DNA from: Methylotenera sp. G11
GTDB lineage: Bacteria > Pseudomonadota > Gammaproteobacteria > Burkholderiales > Methylophilaceae
DNA length: 64,000 bases
Reading direction: 5' to 3'
NCBI RefSeq assembly: GCF_000799735.1
Contig: NZ_JUHH01000001.1
Location: forward strand, 1,054,001-1,118,000
A model generated the notes under the pieces. It was not told where the DNA came from. It made no database searches and saw only the letters and a list, made by a program, of their open reading frames with translations. Below are positions 28,007 to 36,672 of this stretch, piece by piece (positions within the stretch are counted from its first letter, which is position 1; the number at the start of each line of letters is the position of its first letter). Both the position numbers and the translations under genes were made by a program.

Positions 28007-30508
28007 CTAACTGTTACCGGGACTTACATGCCAGATATTTTTAGCATAGTCGCCAATCGCACGGTCACTTGAAAACTTGGACATATTCGCTACGTTCAAC
28101 ACTGCCATGCGTATCCACGCATCACGGTCCCGATACAGCTTACCGACCTCATCCTGCGTCTTGATATAGCTTGCGTAATCTGCCAGCAGCAGATACTGGT
28201 CATTATTCAGCAGGTTATCCACGATATTCTGGTAACGGCCGGGCTCCTCTACCGAGAAGTATCCGCTGGCAATCATATCCAGCACCTGCTTCAACTCGGC
28301 ATTACCATTGTAGTAATCACGCGGGTTATAGCCATTTGCTTTCAGCTCCGCCACCTGCGGCGTGGTCAGGCCGAAAATAAAGATATTCTCATCGCCGACT
28401 TCCTCTTTGATCTCAACGTTTGCCCCATCCAGGGTACCAATCGTCAATGCCCCATTCAAAGCCATTTTCATGTTACCGGTGCCGCTGGCCTCGGTGCCGG
28501 CGGTTGAAATCTGCTCGGACAGGTCACTGCCGGGGAACAGGATTTCTGCGGCGGAAACCTCATAGTTCGGATAGAAGACCACTTTCAGGCGGTCGCCCAC
28601 CACCACGTCTTCATTCACGATCGCAGCGACATCGTTGATCAGGCGGATGATCTGCTTGGCCATCGCATAACCTGGCGCGGCCTTACCCCCAAAAATGACG
28701 GTGCGAGGCGTCATTCCCTGCTCGCCGCTGCGGATGCGGTTATACAAGGTAACCACATGCAGCACATTCAACAGTTGCCGCTTGTATTCATGAATACGCT
28801 TGATCTGCACATCAAACAGGCTGTCGGGATTCAGCACAACCCCTGTCACCTTCTGGATTTTCTCTGCCAGCCGCATCTTGTTAGCCTGCTTTACCTGTGC
28901 AAACGCTTTTCTGAAGTCTGCATCATCAGCCAGCGGCGTGATCTTTTTAATATGGCTCAAGTCTTTTTTAAAGTCCGGACCTATCGCTTTTTCGATCAGG
29001 CCGGTCAAACCAGGGTTCGCCTGGTTCAGCCAGCGCCGCGGCGTGATGCCATTGGTCACATTCGTCATCTTGCCCGGATAGATCCTGTCAAAATCGGCGA
29101 ACAAAGTGCTTTTCAGCAGCTCGCTGTGCAATGCAGCCACGCCATTGACCGTATGGCTGCCCACCACGGCAAGGTGCGCCATACGTACGCGGCGGCCATG
29201 CGTCTCGTCGATAATGGACACCCGTTTCAGCAGCTCCACGTCACCCGGGAAATGGTGATTCACCATATGCAGGAATTCGTGATTGATCTTATAGATGATT
29301 TCGAGATGGCGCGGCAACAGGCGGCCGAACAGGTCAACAGACCAGGTTTCGAGCGCTTCCGGCATCAGTGTATGGTTGGTGTAAGCGAATATCTTGCCGA
29401 CCAGGCCCCAGGCAAAATCCCAAGGCAGGTGATGCTCATCCACCAACTGGTACATCATTTCCGCAACACCGATCGAGGGATGGGTATCGTTGAGCTGAAT
29501 GGCGATTTTTTCCGGCAGGATTTTCCAGTCTTCCTGGCATTTGATTTCACGCGAGGTCAGGAAGCGGCGCAGGATATCCTGGATAGAAGCCGAAACAAAG
29601 AAATACTGCTGCTTCAGGCGCAGTTCCTTGCCCAGCTCACAGACGTCGTTCGGGTAAAGGATCTTGGAAATGCTTTCCGTCGCATTTCGCTCCTGAACAG
29701 CGCGCTCGTAATTACCATCGTTAAAATGGCGTAAATCAAATTCACGCGCGGCCTTAGCCGCCCATAGCCTTAAATTATTCACCGTCTCGGTGCCGTAGCC
29801 GGGCACCGGAACATCATATGCCATCGCGACGACATGCTCGGCATCCACCCAGCGCTGAGCCTGGCAGCCATCTTCCGGATACGTCACCACATGGCCATAG
29901 AACCTGATGTTGTAATGCGCCTCAGGGCGCTGGAACTCCCAGATATTGCCGTAACGCAGCCAGTTATCAGGATTCTCAACCTGCTGACCATTCTCGATAC
30001 TTTGCCTGAACATGCCATATTCATAACGGATACCATAACCCGCTGCAGGAATATCCATGGTCGCCATTGAATCGAGAAAACACGCAGCAAGCCTGCCCAG
30101 GCCGCCGTTACCGAGCGCCGCATCATTCTCAATCTCCACGGTAGCTTCCAGGTCACGGCCTAAAGCGGCCAAACCTTCCTTCAACTCATCATTCAAGCCC
30201 AGATTTAGTGCAGTATTGCTCAGCATGCGCCCGATCAGGAACTCTAACGATAGGTAATAAACACGCTTGGGGTCATCCTTATAGTAGGACTCCGCCGTTT
30301 TGACCCAGCGTTCGACCACATGGTCACGCACGGTATAACTTGCAGCCTCGTACCAGTCGCGCGGCGTTGCGGCATCGCTGGTCTTGAATGTAGAGAATAT
30401 CAGATGCTGCTGCAAACCCTGCTTGACCGGAGGCAGCTTGATATTGGCCGTGACTTTGTTTTTGGGGTTACGCTTGGGGGTCTTTGGGCTTTCGTTTGGC
30501 GTTTTCAT
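28007..30508 (-). CDS. glgP: Glycogen/starch/alpha-glucan phosphorylase
   Basis: PLP-dependent GT35 phosphorylase of 833 residues that releases glucose-1-phosphate from glycogen. The N-terminal domain contains SLEFLIGRMLSNTALNLG and the C-terminal domain the PLP-lysine motif TEASGTGNMKMALNGA with the adjoining TIGTLDGANVEI. I chose the ATG at 30508 (MKTPNESPKTPK); earlier in-frame codons add an unlikely tail. No other glycogen gene is adjacent, so storage metabolism here is inferred from this one gene. Confidence 0.95.
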   Translation of the reverse strand: MKTPNESPKTPKRNPKNKVTANIKLPPVKQGLQQHLIFSTFKTSDAATPRDWYEAASYTVRDHVVERWVKTAESYYKDDPKRVYYLSLEFLIGRMLSNTALNLGLNDELKEGLAALGRDLEATVEIENDAALGNGGLGRLAACFLDSMATMDIPAAGYGIRYEYGMFRQSIENGQQVENPDNWLRYGNIWEFQRPEAHYNIRFYGHVVTYPEDGCQAQRWVDAEHVVAMAYDVPVPGYGTETVNNLRLWAAKAAREFDLRHFNDGNYERAVQERNATESISKILYPNDVCELGKELRLKQQYFFVSASIQDILRRFLTSREIKCQEDWKILPEKIAIQLNDTHPSIGVAEMMYQLVDEHHLPWDFAWGLVGKIFAYTNHTLMPEALETWSVDLFGRLLPRHLEIIYKINHEFLHMVNHHFPGDVELLKRVSIIDETHGRRVRMAHLAVVGSHTVNGVAALHSELLKSTLFADFDRIYPGKMTNVTNGITPRRWLNQANPGLTGLIEKAIGPDFKKDLSHIKKITPLADDADFRKAFAQVKQANKMRLAEKIQKVTGVVLNPDSLFDVQIKRIHEYKRQLLNVLHVVTLYNRIRSGEQGMTPRTVIFGGKAAPGYAMAKQIIRLINDVAAIVNEDVVVGDRLKVVFYPNYEVSAAEILFPGSDLSEQISTAGTEASGTGNMKMALNGALTIGTLDGANVEIKEEVGDENIFIFGLTTPQVAELKANGYNPRDYYNGNAELKQVLDMIASGYFSVEEPGRYQNIVDNLLNNDQYLLLADYASYIKTQDEVGKLYRDRDAWIRMAVLNVANMSKFSSDRAIGDYAKNIWHVSPGNS

Positions 30509-30739
30509 ATTGGCAGTCTTTGATGTTGAATATATTGAATATTCTAGCAAAAGTTAGGCCAGTTCCAGAAGCCTTTCTGCAACCAGGGCGACTTGCTTCC
30601 GCCGGATGTCCGCCCGGCCGCATTCAACGAGATAAAGCCACATCAAAAAAAGGGAATAAATCCCTTTTAAAATAATCGCTTGCCTGTATAATTGATTGGG
30701 TCCAATTCTCAAAAACAACAGCACCAAGGGAGCATGACC

Positions 30740-31408
30740 ATGACGGATAATAGCAATACCAACACCACAACAACGAATGCAGCTGGCAACCCATCAAAAA
30801 CCAGCACCATCTTAAAAGCACTGGAAGACCTGACGCTGTATATAAAAAAGGGGGCCATATCCAGCGACATGGTGCTATACGCACTGGACAGGGAGCTCAC
30901 AGATGCCGGCTTCCGCAGCAATCTGGCTCGAGAATACACCACGCAAAACACACAATCCATCAACAGAGGCCATGGCGGCTTGTCAGCTGAAGATATCATG
31001 GCTCAGGCAGGCCACGATAGCACCAGCATCAAGGCCGTGACGCAAACACTGGAACCGCATCGGCAAAGATTACTGTCAGGAACGATCAGCAAGCTAAGTG
31101 TGGCAGCACCTGTGATCAACAGCATCACGCTTGTGCACGACTACACACAAGCGATAGAAAGAGTGCAGCCCTATGTAGATAAAAAACAGATGGGCGAAGA
31201 AGCTGCACGCGATTATGCGGCAGCCATCGTTGAAAGCAAGCTGGAACAAAACTTAACCATGGGCTTATCAGCTGACCTGGGCAACTTCCGGCTTGGTCAG
31301 TGGGTGAAAAACCACCCGGAAATTCCGGAGCGCGTTCTGCAAGAACTGGATTTGGGCGGCGTAAGGACGCTGCAGCAACAGATGTCCGGCGCAATACCGG
31401 AAGCATAA
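30740..31408 (+). CDS. Unrecognised protein, first gene of the accessory island
   Basis: Protein of 222 residues with no family I recognise. It has a low-complexity Asn/Thr N-terminus (NTNTTTTN) and then a largely helical body with polar repeats such as TILKALEDLTLYIKK and GAISSDMVLYALDRELT. No signal peptide or clear membrane span is visible. The ATG at 30740 is chosen because AAGGGAG sits seven bases upstream; an ATG six bases earlier would be too close. It is divergent from glgP and closed by a hairpin just after its stop. Confidence 0.7.
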   Translation: MTDNSNTNTTTTNAAGNPSKTSTILKALEDLTLYIKKGAISSDMVLYALDRELTDAGFRSNLAREYTTQNTQSINRGHGGLSAEDIMAQAGHDSTSIKAVTQTLEPHRQRLLSGTISKLSVAAPVINSITLVHDYTQAIERVQPYVDKKQMGEEAARDYAAAIVESKLEQNLTMGLSADLGNFRLGQWVKNHPEIPERVLQELDLGGVRTLQQQMSGAIPEA

Positions 31409-31410
31409 AA

Positions 31411-31441
31411 AAAGCCGCCCGGAATATCGGGCGGCTCTGCT
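31411..31441 (+). terminator. Hairpin terminator after the unrecognised gene
   Basis: AGCCGCCCG, loop GAATAT and CGGGCGGCT form a perfect nine-base-pair stem (31413-31436) a few bases after the stop, preceded by a run of A. The following bases (CTGCTTT) are only partly T-rich. Confidence 0.7.
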
Positions 31442-31840
31442 TTGGGCGTAAATTCAACGGATCAATCTCCGGGCGTGGCTGCACTGCTAGTTTCAAAGGT
31501 AGAAAACAACAAATGCTACTGCATCACCTGTTGAATGGCAGGCAGTTTAAACCCAGGTTGGCCTTGGCTGTTTTACGAATAGTTGTCTTGGATTTTGTTT
31601 CAGCTTACGTTTTCATCGAAGACAATCCTCGAGTCGAAAATCACTTAAACACTTTGAGTAAAAACTTAAGCCCGCATTGAGATAGTTAATAAACAAGATG
31701 GGCCTTACCAACCTCTATCAATAAAAACCCTTGACAGAAAGCCAAACTTATATATATTTAAATGGGATTTTTTACCACTTTTAGATTAATCTCTGGGTTT
31801 AAGTTTAAATTAGCAATCAACATAATTAATGGAGGGAATA
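31442..31840. other. Non-coding gap with AT-rich right half
   Basis: About 400 bases separate the two unrecognised genes. No convincing coding frame is present; a 126-codon open frame crossing from the upstream gene has no ribosome-binding site and runs through the terminator. The right half is clearly AT-rich and ends with a promoter and leader for the gene at 31841. I see no transposase remnant or RNA gene. Confidence 0.55.
31731..31758 (+). promoter_or_regulatory. Sigma-70-type promoter for the gene at 31841
   Basis: TTGACA (31731-31736) and TATATT (31753-31758) are separated by 16 bases. The -35 is a perfect match and the -10 matches five of six. The start codon follows about 82 bases downstream, with a strong ribosome-binding site (GGAGG). 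Confidence 0.65.
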
Positions 31841-32290
31841 ATGGCTGAAACTATCACAATTAATGGAGGAATCCTGCATCGAGAAAGACCTGAAATAATA
31901 AAAAAATTAATCACAGAGTTAGCCCCTCCGACAGGTAGCCCACTACCTGATATGTTAAACAAATCAACCGCTACAGAACAGCAATTAAACGCTGCTCTTG
32001 AAATCGTTACGCTGTTTAAAAAAGAAAATCCAGAAGCATTTGATAAAAATTCATCCAAGGCACTTAATATCTTTATCCAATCCTTAGAAAAAGTGCGCAC
32101 GGATGGAATTTCTCTTAAGGAGGCAGAACAAGGTTATAACGTTAGTTCATATCGCAATAGAAGCATACCAGTTATAGAAAGCCTCACGCTTTCAACCCCC
32201 GATACCAGACTAGAATTAAAGCTGCCGCGAAATGAAGGCTTTGATAATAACAAACAGCATGACGTCATGAAGTTAGGCCCAAGTCGATAA
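31841..32290 (+). CDS. Unrecognised AT-rich protein, second gene of the accessory island
   Basis: Protein of 149 residues that I do not recognise. It is soluble and mixed in predicted structure, with helical segments (PEIIKKLITELAPP, NAALEIVTLFKKENPEAF) and a polar C-terminus. The ATG at 31841 follows GGAGGG by four bases; an upstream in-frame ATG at 31829 would place that site inside the gene. The coding region is visibly more AT-rich than its neighbours and has its own promoter and terminator, which suggests recent acquisition. It shows no obvious similarity to the gene at 30740. Confidence 0.7.
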   Translation: MAETITINGGILHRERPEIIKKLITELAPPTGSPLPDMLNKSTATEQQLNAALEIVTLFKKENPEAFDKNSSKALNIFIQSLEKVRTDGISLKEAEQGYNVSSYRNRSIPVIESLTLSTPDTRLELKLPRNEGFDNNKQHDVMKLGPSR

Positions 32291-32369
32291 CTGCGAGAAC
32301 CAATTCAAAAGCTTACGTTTATTCGCACAATCGTCAATTAAACAATTTTCTTATTAATTATTAATAAAA

Positions 32370-32396
32370 AAAACCGCACTTAAAAGCGCGGTTTTT
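32370..32396 (+). terminator. Terminator between the island and htpG
   Basis: AAACCGC (32371-32377), loop, GCGGTTTTT. Flanking A and T runs allow function on both strands, closing the gene at 31841 on the plus strand and htpG on the minus strand. Confidence 0.75.
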
Positions 32397-32418
32397 AATT
32401 AAAAATAAGCCTTCAGCC

Positions 32419-34320
32419 TCAACTAATTAAACTATTCATGCGTTTTACAAAGCTGGCCGGATCCTCCAGCGTGCCGCCTTCCGCAAGCAAGGCCTGGTCA
32501 AACAGCACATGCGCCAAGTTTGCAAACACATCCTCTGCACTTTCTGCCTCAATGCGCTTAACCAGCTTGTGTGCCGGGTTGATCTCCAGGATCGGTTTCG
32601 CTTCCGGCGCTTTCTGCCCGGCTGATTTCAGGATACGCGCAAGATTCCCTGACAGGTCATTCTCGTCGCTCACCAGGCAGGCCGGTGAATCCGTCAGCCG
32701 ATGCGTCACACGCACATCCTTGACCTGCTCACCCAGCGTCTGCTTGATTTTCTCAACCAGGGTCCTGGCTTCTTCTTCAATCTTTTTCTGGATCTCTTTT
32801 TCAGTATCGGACTCCAGCTTGCCTAAATCCAGGTCGCCCTTGGCAATAGATTGCAGTTTCTTGCCTTCAAACTCCGTCAGGCTGCCGAGCAGCCATTCGT
32901 CCACACGGTCACTCATGAGCAACACTTCAATGCCTTTTTTGCGGAAAATCTCAAGGTGCGGGCTATGCTGCGCGGCAGAAAAACTGTCGGCAGTGATGTA
33001 GTAAATTGCATCCTGCTCCGGCTGCATGCGCGAGATGTAGTCTTTCAGCGAAACATCCTGCACATCGCTATCGGCCTTGGTGGAAGCAAAGCGCAGCAGG
33101 CCGGCGATCCTGTCTTTATTGGCAAAGTCTTCACCGGGACCTTCTTTCAGCACGCGGCCAAACTCCTTATAGAATCTGGCGTAATCTTCAGGTTTGTTTT
33201 CTGCCATGTCTTCAAGCAGGGCAAGCAGCTTTTTCACCGAGCCGGCCTTAATCGCTTCCACATCGCGGCTGGACTGGAGGATCTCGCGTGACACATTGAG
33301 CGGCAGGTCAGATGTGTCAATCACGCCGCGTACAAATCGCAGGTATTGCGGCATGAGCTTTTCAGCATCTTCCATGATGAATACCCGTTTGACATAAAGC
33401 TTGATGCCGTGGCTGCGCTCGCGGTCATACAGGTCAAACGGCGCCTTGCCCGGAATATACAATAATGAGATATATTCCTGCTTGCCCTCTACGCGGCTGT
33501 GGGTATAAGCCAGCGGGTTTTCAAAATCATGTGAAACGTGCTTGTAGAACTCCTGGTACTCTTCTTCAGTAATATCGTTCTTGCTGCGCGCCCACAAAGC
33601 CGATGCCTTGTTAACGGTTTCATCTTCATCTGTCGCGATCTCAGCGCCATCCTTCCACTCCGTTTTTTTCATCACGATAGGCAGTATGATGTGGTCTGAA
33701 TACTTGCGGATGATGGATTTCAGTTTCCAGTCGCTCAGGAACTCATCTTCACCCTCACGCAGGTGCAGCACAATATCCGTACCGCGGCTGGCTTTATCTG
33801 CATCTTCGAGCGTAAACTCGCCTTCACCGGCCGATTCCCAGCGCACCGCCTCAGATGCGCCGGCGCGGCGCGTAGTCAGGGTCACTTTATCCGCAATAAT
33901 GAACGCTGAATAGAAGCCGACGCCAAACTGGCCGATCAGGTTGGCATCTTTTGCCTGATCTCCGGTAAGTGCGTTGAAAAACTCCTTGGTGCCGGATTTG
34001 GCAATGGTGCCGATATTCGCAATGACTTCGTCGCGGCTCATGCCGATACCGTTATCCGAGATCGTTAATGTGCGTGCCTCGCGGTCGAAGGCGATGCGAA
34101 TCTTCAGCTCGCTGTCATTTTCATACAGCGCGCCATTTGCCAACGCCTCGAAACGCAGCTTATCCGCTGCATCAGACGCATTGGAGATCAGTTCACGCAA
34201 TACGATTTCCTTGTTGCTGTACAAGGAGTGGATCATGAGCTGCAAGAGTTGTTTAACCTCGGCCTGGAATGCCATTGATTGTTTCTGGTGACTGTTTTTT
34301 TGTGCTGCCTCAGTGGACAT
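32419..34320 (-). CDS. htpG: Chaperone HtpG (Hsp90)
   Basis: Cytosolic Hsp90-family ATP-dependent chaperone, 633 residues. The GHKL ATP-binding domain shows [27 protein letters not shown] and [11 protein letters not shown]. The middle domain contains [18 protein letters not shown] and the C-terminal dimerisation domain completes the family length. A sigma-32-like promoter lies 44-71 bases upstream on the same strand. It stands alone, divergent from ppx. Confidence 0.97.
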   Translation of the reverse strand: MSTEAAQKNSHQKQSMAFQAEVKQLLQLMIHSLYSNKEIVLRELISNASDAADKLRFEALANGALYENDSELKIRIAFDREARTLTISDNGIGMSRDEVIANIGTIAKSGTKEFFNALTGDQAKDANLIGQFGVGFYSAFIIADKVTLTTRRAGASEAVRWESAGEGEFTLEDADKASRGTDIVLHLREGEDEFLSDWKLKSIIRKYSDHIILPIVMKKTEWKDGAEIATDEDETVNKASALWARSKNDITEEEYQEFYKHVSHDFENPLAYTHSRVEGKQEYISLLYIPGKAPFDLYDRERSHGIKLYVKRVFIMEDAEKLMPQYLRFVRGVIDTSDLPLNVSREILQSSRDVEAIKAGSVKKLLALLEDMAENKPEDYARFYKEFGRVLKEGPGEDFANKDRIAGLLRFASTKADSDVQDVSLKDYISRMQPEQDAIYYITADSFSAAQHSPHLEIFRKKGIEVLLMSDRVDEWLLGSLTEFEGKKLQSIAKGDLDLGKLESDTEKEIQKKIEEEARTLVEKIKQTLGEQVKDVRVTHRLTDSPACLVSDENDLSGNLARILKSAGQKAPEAKPILEINPAHKLVKRIEAESAEDVFANLAHVLFDQALLAEGGTLEDPASFVKRMNSLIS

Positions 34321-34363
34321 AAGATTAAGCTCCCGATGTTATAAATGTAAAACAATGTTGACT

Positions 34364-34391
34364 ATGTGGGGATGGTTTGCATGATTTCAAG
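34364..34391 (-). promoter_or_regulatory. Sigma-32 (RpoH)-type heat-shock promoter for htpG
   Basis: Read on the minus strand: CTTGAAA (34391-34385), 13 bases, CCCCACAT (34371-34364). The sigma-32 consensus is CTTGAAA, 13-15 bases, CCCCATNT. The -10 element ends 43 bases before the htpG ATG, leaving a leader of roughly 35 bases. Confidence 0.78.
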
Positions 34392-34533
34392 CATGGCGGC
34401 ACTGATGGGGCACCAATACTAAATTTTCGATTTGTCATCAAAGTTTCAAACAAAAACCATAAAAATAAACAATAATATTGTTTTACAAGACTAGAATGCA
34501 CAATATCTGGCGCAATCTCACCGGCAAATAATT

Positions 34534-36054
34534 ATGGAAAACAACGACACCCCGACCCCAGCAGACAAAGCGCTATTAGCCGCAATAGACCTTGGCTCGA
34601 ACAGTTTCCGGCTCGAAATCGGCCGTCTCGATGGCGGCCAGATACAACGCGTTGAGTACATTAAAGAACCGGTACGCCAGGGCGGCGACCTCGATGAAGA
34701 CCGCAACCTCACGCCAGAAGCGATTGAACGCGGCCTGCGTTGCCTGGCAAGATTCGCCGAACGCCTGCACGGGTTTGATGCATCGCATGTGCGTGCAGTC
34801 GCCACGCAGACATTGCGTGAGGCCAATAACCGCGATGTTTTCCTGAAACTTGCCAATAGAACCCTGGGCTTTGATGTAGAGGTGATTTCCGGCGTTGAAG
34901 AAGCGCGGCTGATATACCAGGGCGTTAACCGGTTCCTGCCTCAATCCGACGAAAAAAGGCTGGTCATCGACATTGGCGGCCGTTCTACCGAGTTCATCCT
35001 GGGCCAGGGCTTTAAATCCCACCACACAGCCTCGCTGCATGTTGGTTCCGTAGCGTGGTCGCTCAAGCATTTCCCCTCCGGCGAATTCACTGAAAAAGCC
35101 TTTTCACGCGCCCAGATCGCAGCCGAGTCTATTTTCGAAACATTAGGCGAACACTACAGCAACAGGCACTGGAATGTCGCCTATGGCGCTTCCGGCACCA
35201 TAGGCGCCGTTGCTGACGTGCTGGTGCAATACGGCAGGCCGCCGGATGTTGTCACCAGGGAAGGTCTCCATTGGCTGCGCGAAGAACTGCTGCGCGCGCG
35301 CAATGCCGAGAAAGTGCGCCTGAACGGCCTGCGTGAAGACCGCAAGCCGGTAATTGCCGGCGGATTGTCGGTATTGATCGCAGTATTCGAGTTCCTGCAG
35401 ATCGAATCGCTGAATGTAGCCAAAGGCGCCTTGAGGCACGGCCTTCTTTACGACATGCTGGCGCGTGAAAACGACATGCTGGATTTAAGGAACGCATCAT
35501 TACGCCGCCTGGCTAAAAAGTTCGATGTAGACCAGAACCATGCCAATACCGTAGCGAATGTCGCCGTAAAACTGTTTGAAAAAGTAACGCAGGATATCAA
35601 CTTTGCCGTGGGCGAGCAGCAGATACACACGCGAAAGCTGCGCTGGGCGGCGCAGCTGCATGAGATCGGCAGCATGATTTCCCCGGTCGATGCGCATATT
35701 CACGGCGCCTACATCCTGGAACATACGGAACCGCAGGGGTTTGCGCAAAGTGAACTGCATTGCCTGAGCCTGCTGATACTTGGGCATCGCGGCAAGATCA
35801 AGCGCCTGGAAGCCGACTTGTCAAACCGCATCTTCACCATGCAGCTGCTGTGCCTGCGCCTTGCCGTCATTATGTGCCATGCACGCAAAAAACCCAACCT
35901 GCGTGGCATCCAGCTATCACTTATTGCCCATAAGATCACTCTGGCGCTCCCCGGCTACTGGCCAGAAAAGTACCCGCAATCCTATTACCTGCTGGATGAA
36001 GAAACACTGGCCTGGCAAAAAACCCACTGGCAGCTGGAGCTGCTTGCCGGCTGA
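34534..36054 (+). CDS. ppx: Exopolyphosphatase (Ppx/GppA family)
   Basis: ASKHA-fold phosphatase of 506 residues that shortens polyphosphate chains or hydrolyses pppGpp. The N-terminus has AAIDLGSNSFRLEIGRL, then VVDIGGRST-type motif (LVIDIGGRSTEFILG) and AYGASGTIGAVADV. The C-terminal part carries an HD-like region (LHEIGSMISPVDAHIHGAYI). Ppx and GppA cannot be separated by sight, but a ppk gene lies 4.7 kb away on the opposite strand, favouring Ppx. The ATG at 34534 lacks a strong ribosome-binding site. Confidence 0.92.
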   Translation: MENNDTPTPADKALLAAIDLGSNSFRLEIGRLDGGQIQRVEYIKEPVRQGGDLDEDRNLTPEAIERGLRCLARFAERLHGFDASHVRAVATQTLREANNRDVFLKLANRTLGFDVEVISGVEEARLIYQGVNRFLPQSDEKRLVIDIGGRSTEFILGQGFKSHHTASLHVGSVAWSLKHFPSGEFTEKAFSRAQIAAESIFETLGEHYSNRHWNVAYGASGTIGAVADVLVQYGRPPDVVTREGLHWLREELLRARNAEKVRLNGLREDRKPVIAGGLSVLIAVFEFLQIESLNVAKGALRHGLLYDMLARENDMLDLRNASLRRLAKKFDVDQNHANTVANVAVKLFEKVTQDINFAVGEQQIHTRKLRWAAQLHEIGSMISPVDAHIHGAYILEHTEPQGFAQSELHCLSLLILGHRGKIKRLEADLSNRIFTMQLLCLRLAVIMCHARKKPNLRGIQLSLIAHKITLALPGYWPEKYPQSYYLLDEETLAWQKTHWQLELLAG

Positions 36055-36088
36055 GAATGCTGTCATAAAAAATTCATTTGCATTAAAG

Positions 36089-36121
36089 AATAAACGATAT
36101 AAACTGTTTATATCGTTTATT
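36089..36121. promoter_or_regulatory. Perfect 33-bp palindrome, putative operator of the RHH gene
   Basis: Two perfect 16-base arms (AATAAACGATATAAAC and its complement) are separated by one base. The right arm ends 14 bases before the ATG at 36136, just ahead of the AAAGG ribosome-binding site. The arms contain TATAAA/TTTATA, which could double as a -10 element. No T tract or GC stem is present, so it is a poor terminator. Ribbon-helix-helix proteins typically bind such sites and repress their own genes. Confidence 0.75.
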
Positions 36122-36135
36122 GGAAAGGTGCCCCT

Positions 36136-36615
36136 ATGTCAAAAATCAACCCCGTACAAGCTGCCGCACTGAAAGACCCTGTTGAGAAAACAGCATCTGA
36201 AAAAACAGTGCCGGAAAAAAAAGCCGCACCGACAAAAGCCGTCGCGACTAAACCAGCCACCGTTAAAGCGCCTGTAGCAAAAACCGCAGCAGCCAAACCT
36301 GTAGCAAAAGCGGCCGTAAAACCTGCTCCAGGCGGTGAGGCATTGAAAACTGCCGCGCCTAAAAAAGCCGAGAAACCCGCAAAAGAAAAGACGCCAAAAC
36401 TCAAAATGGAGCGTGACAGCTTTACCATGCCCAAAACCGAGTATGCGCAGTTTCATGTACTGAAAGAACGCCTGAATACATTAGGCCAGCCAGCCAAGAA
36501 AAGTGAACTGTTGCGCGCAGGCATCATGCAGCTCAGCGCCATGACAGATGCGGCCTTAAAAGCCGCTTTAGCGAAAGTACCGGCCATTAAAACCGGCCGG
36601 CCGAAAAAGAAATAA
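36136..36615 (+). CDS. Histone-H1-like tail plus ribbon-helix-helix and AT-hook DNA-binding protein
   Basis: Protein of 159 residues. Residues 1-90 are Ala/Lys/Pro-rich low complexity, like bacterial H1/AlgP-type tails. Residues 93-136 fit a ribbon-helix-helix: strand RDSFTMP, helix KTEYAQFHVLKERLNTLG, turn, helix SELLRAGIMQLSAM. The end is GRPKKK (154-159), an AT-hook-like core. I recall similar C-terminal domains in uncharacterised betaproteobacterial proteins. A perfect palindrome lies immediately upstream, suggesting autoregulation. It is located between ppx and the ppk operon. Confidence 0.78.
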   Translation: MSKINPVQAAALKDPVEKTASEKTVPEKKAAPTKAVATKPATVKAPVAKTAAAKPVAKAAVKPAPGGEALKTAAPKKAEKPAKEKTPKLKMERDSFTMPKTEYAQFHVLKERLNTLGQPAKKSELLRAGIMQLSAMTDAALKAALAKVPAIKTGRPKKK

Positions 36616-36624
36616 CATGTAAAC

Positions 36625-36671
36625 CCTGCCAGGCTGAATGAATTCCTAGCCCTTAATTTTAGCCTGACAGG
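36625..36671. terminator. Inverted repeat between converging genes, possible bidirectional terminator
   Basis: CCTGCCAGGCT (36625-36635) and AGCCTGACAGG (36661-36671) pair with one mismatch around a 25-base loop. It fills the space between the converging RHH and peptidase genes. The long loop and lack of a clear T tract make terminator function uncertain. Confidence 0.4.
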
Positions 36672-36672
36672 A

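Noticed and set aside
28757-29734. Open frame of 325 codons on the plus strand
   Set aside because: It lies entirely antisense to glgP, whose protein is conserved end to end. The translation has no recognisable motif.
31300-31680. Open frame of 126 codons on the plus strand
   Set aside because: It starts inside the gene at 30740 in another frame, runs through a terminator hairpin and has no ribosome-binding site.
34467-34483. AT-only-arm palindrome AAACAATAATATTGTTT upstream of ppx
   Set aside because: Short and AT-rich in an AT-rich promoter region; no regulator or gene context supports an operator.
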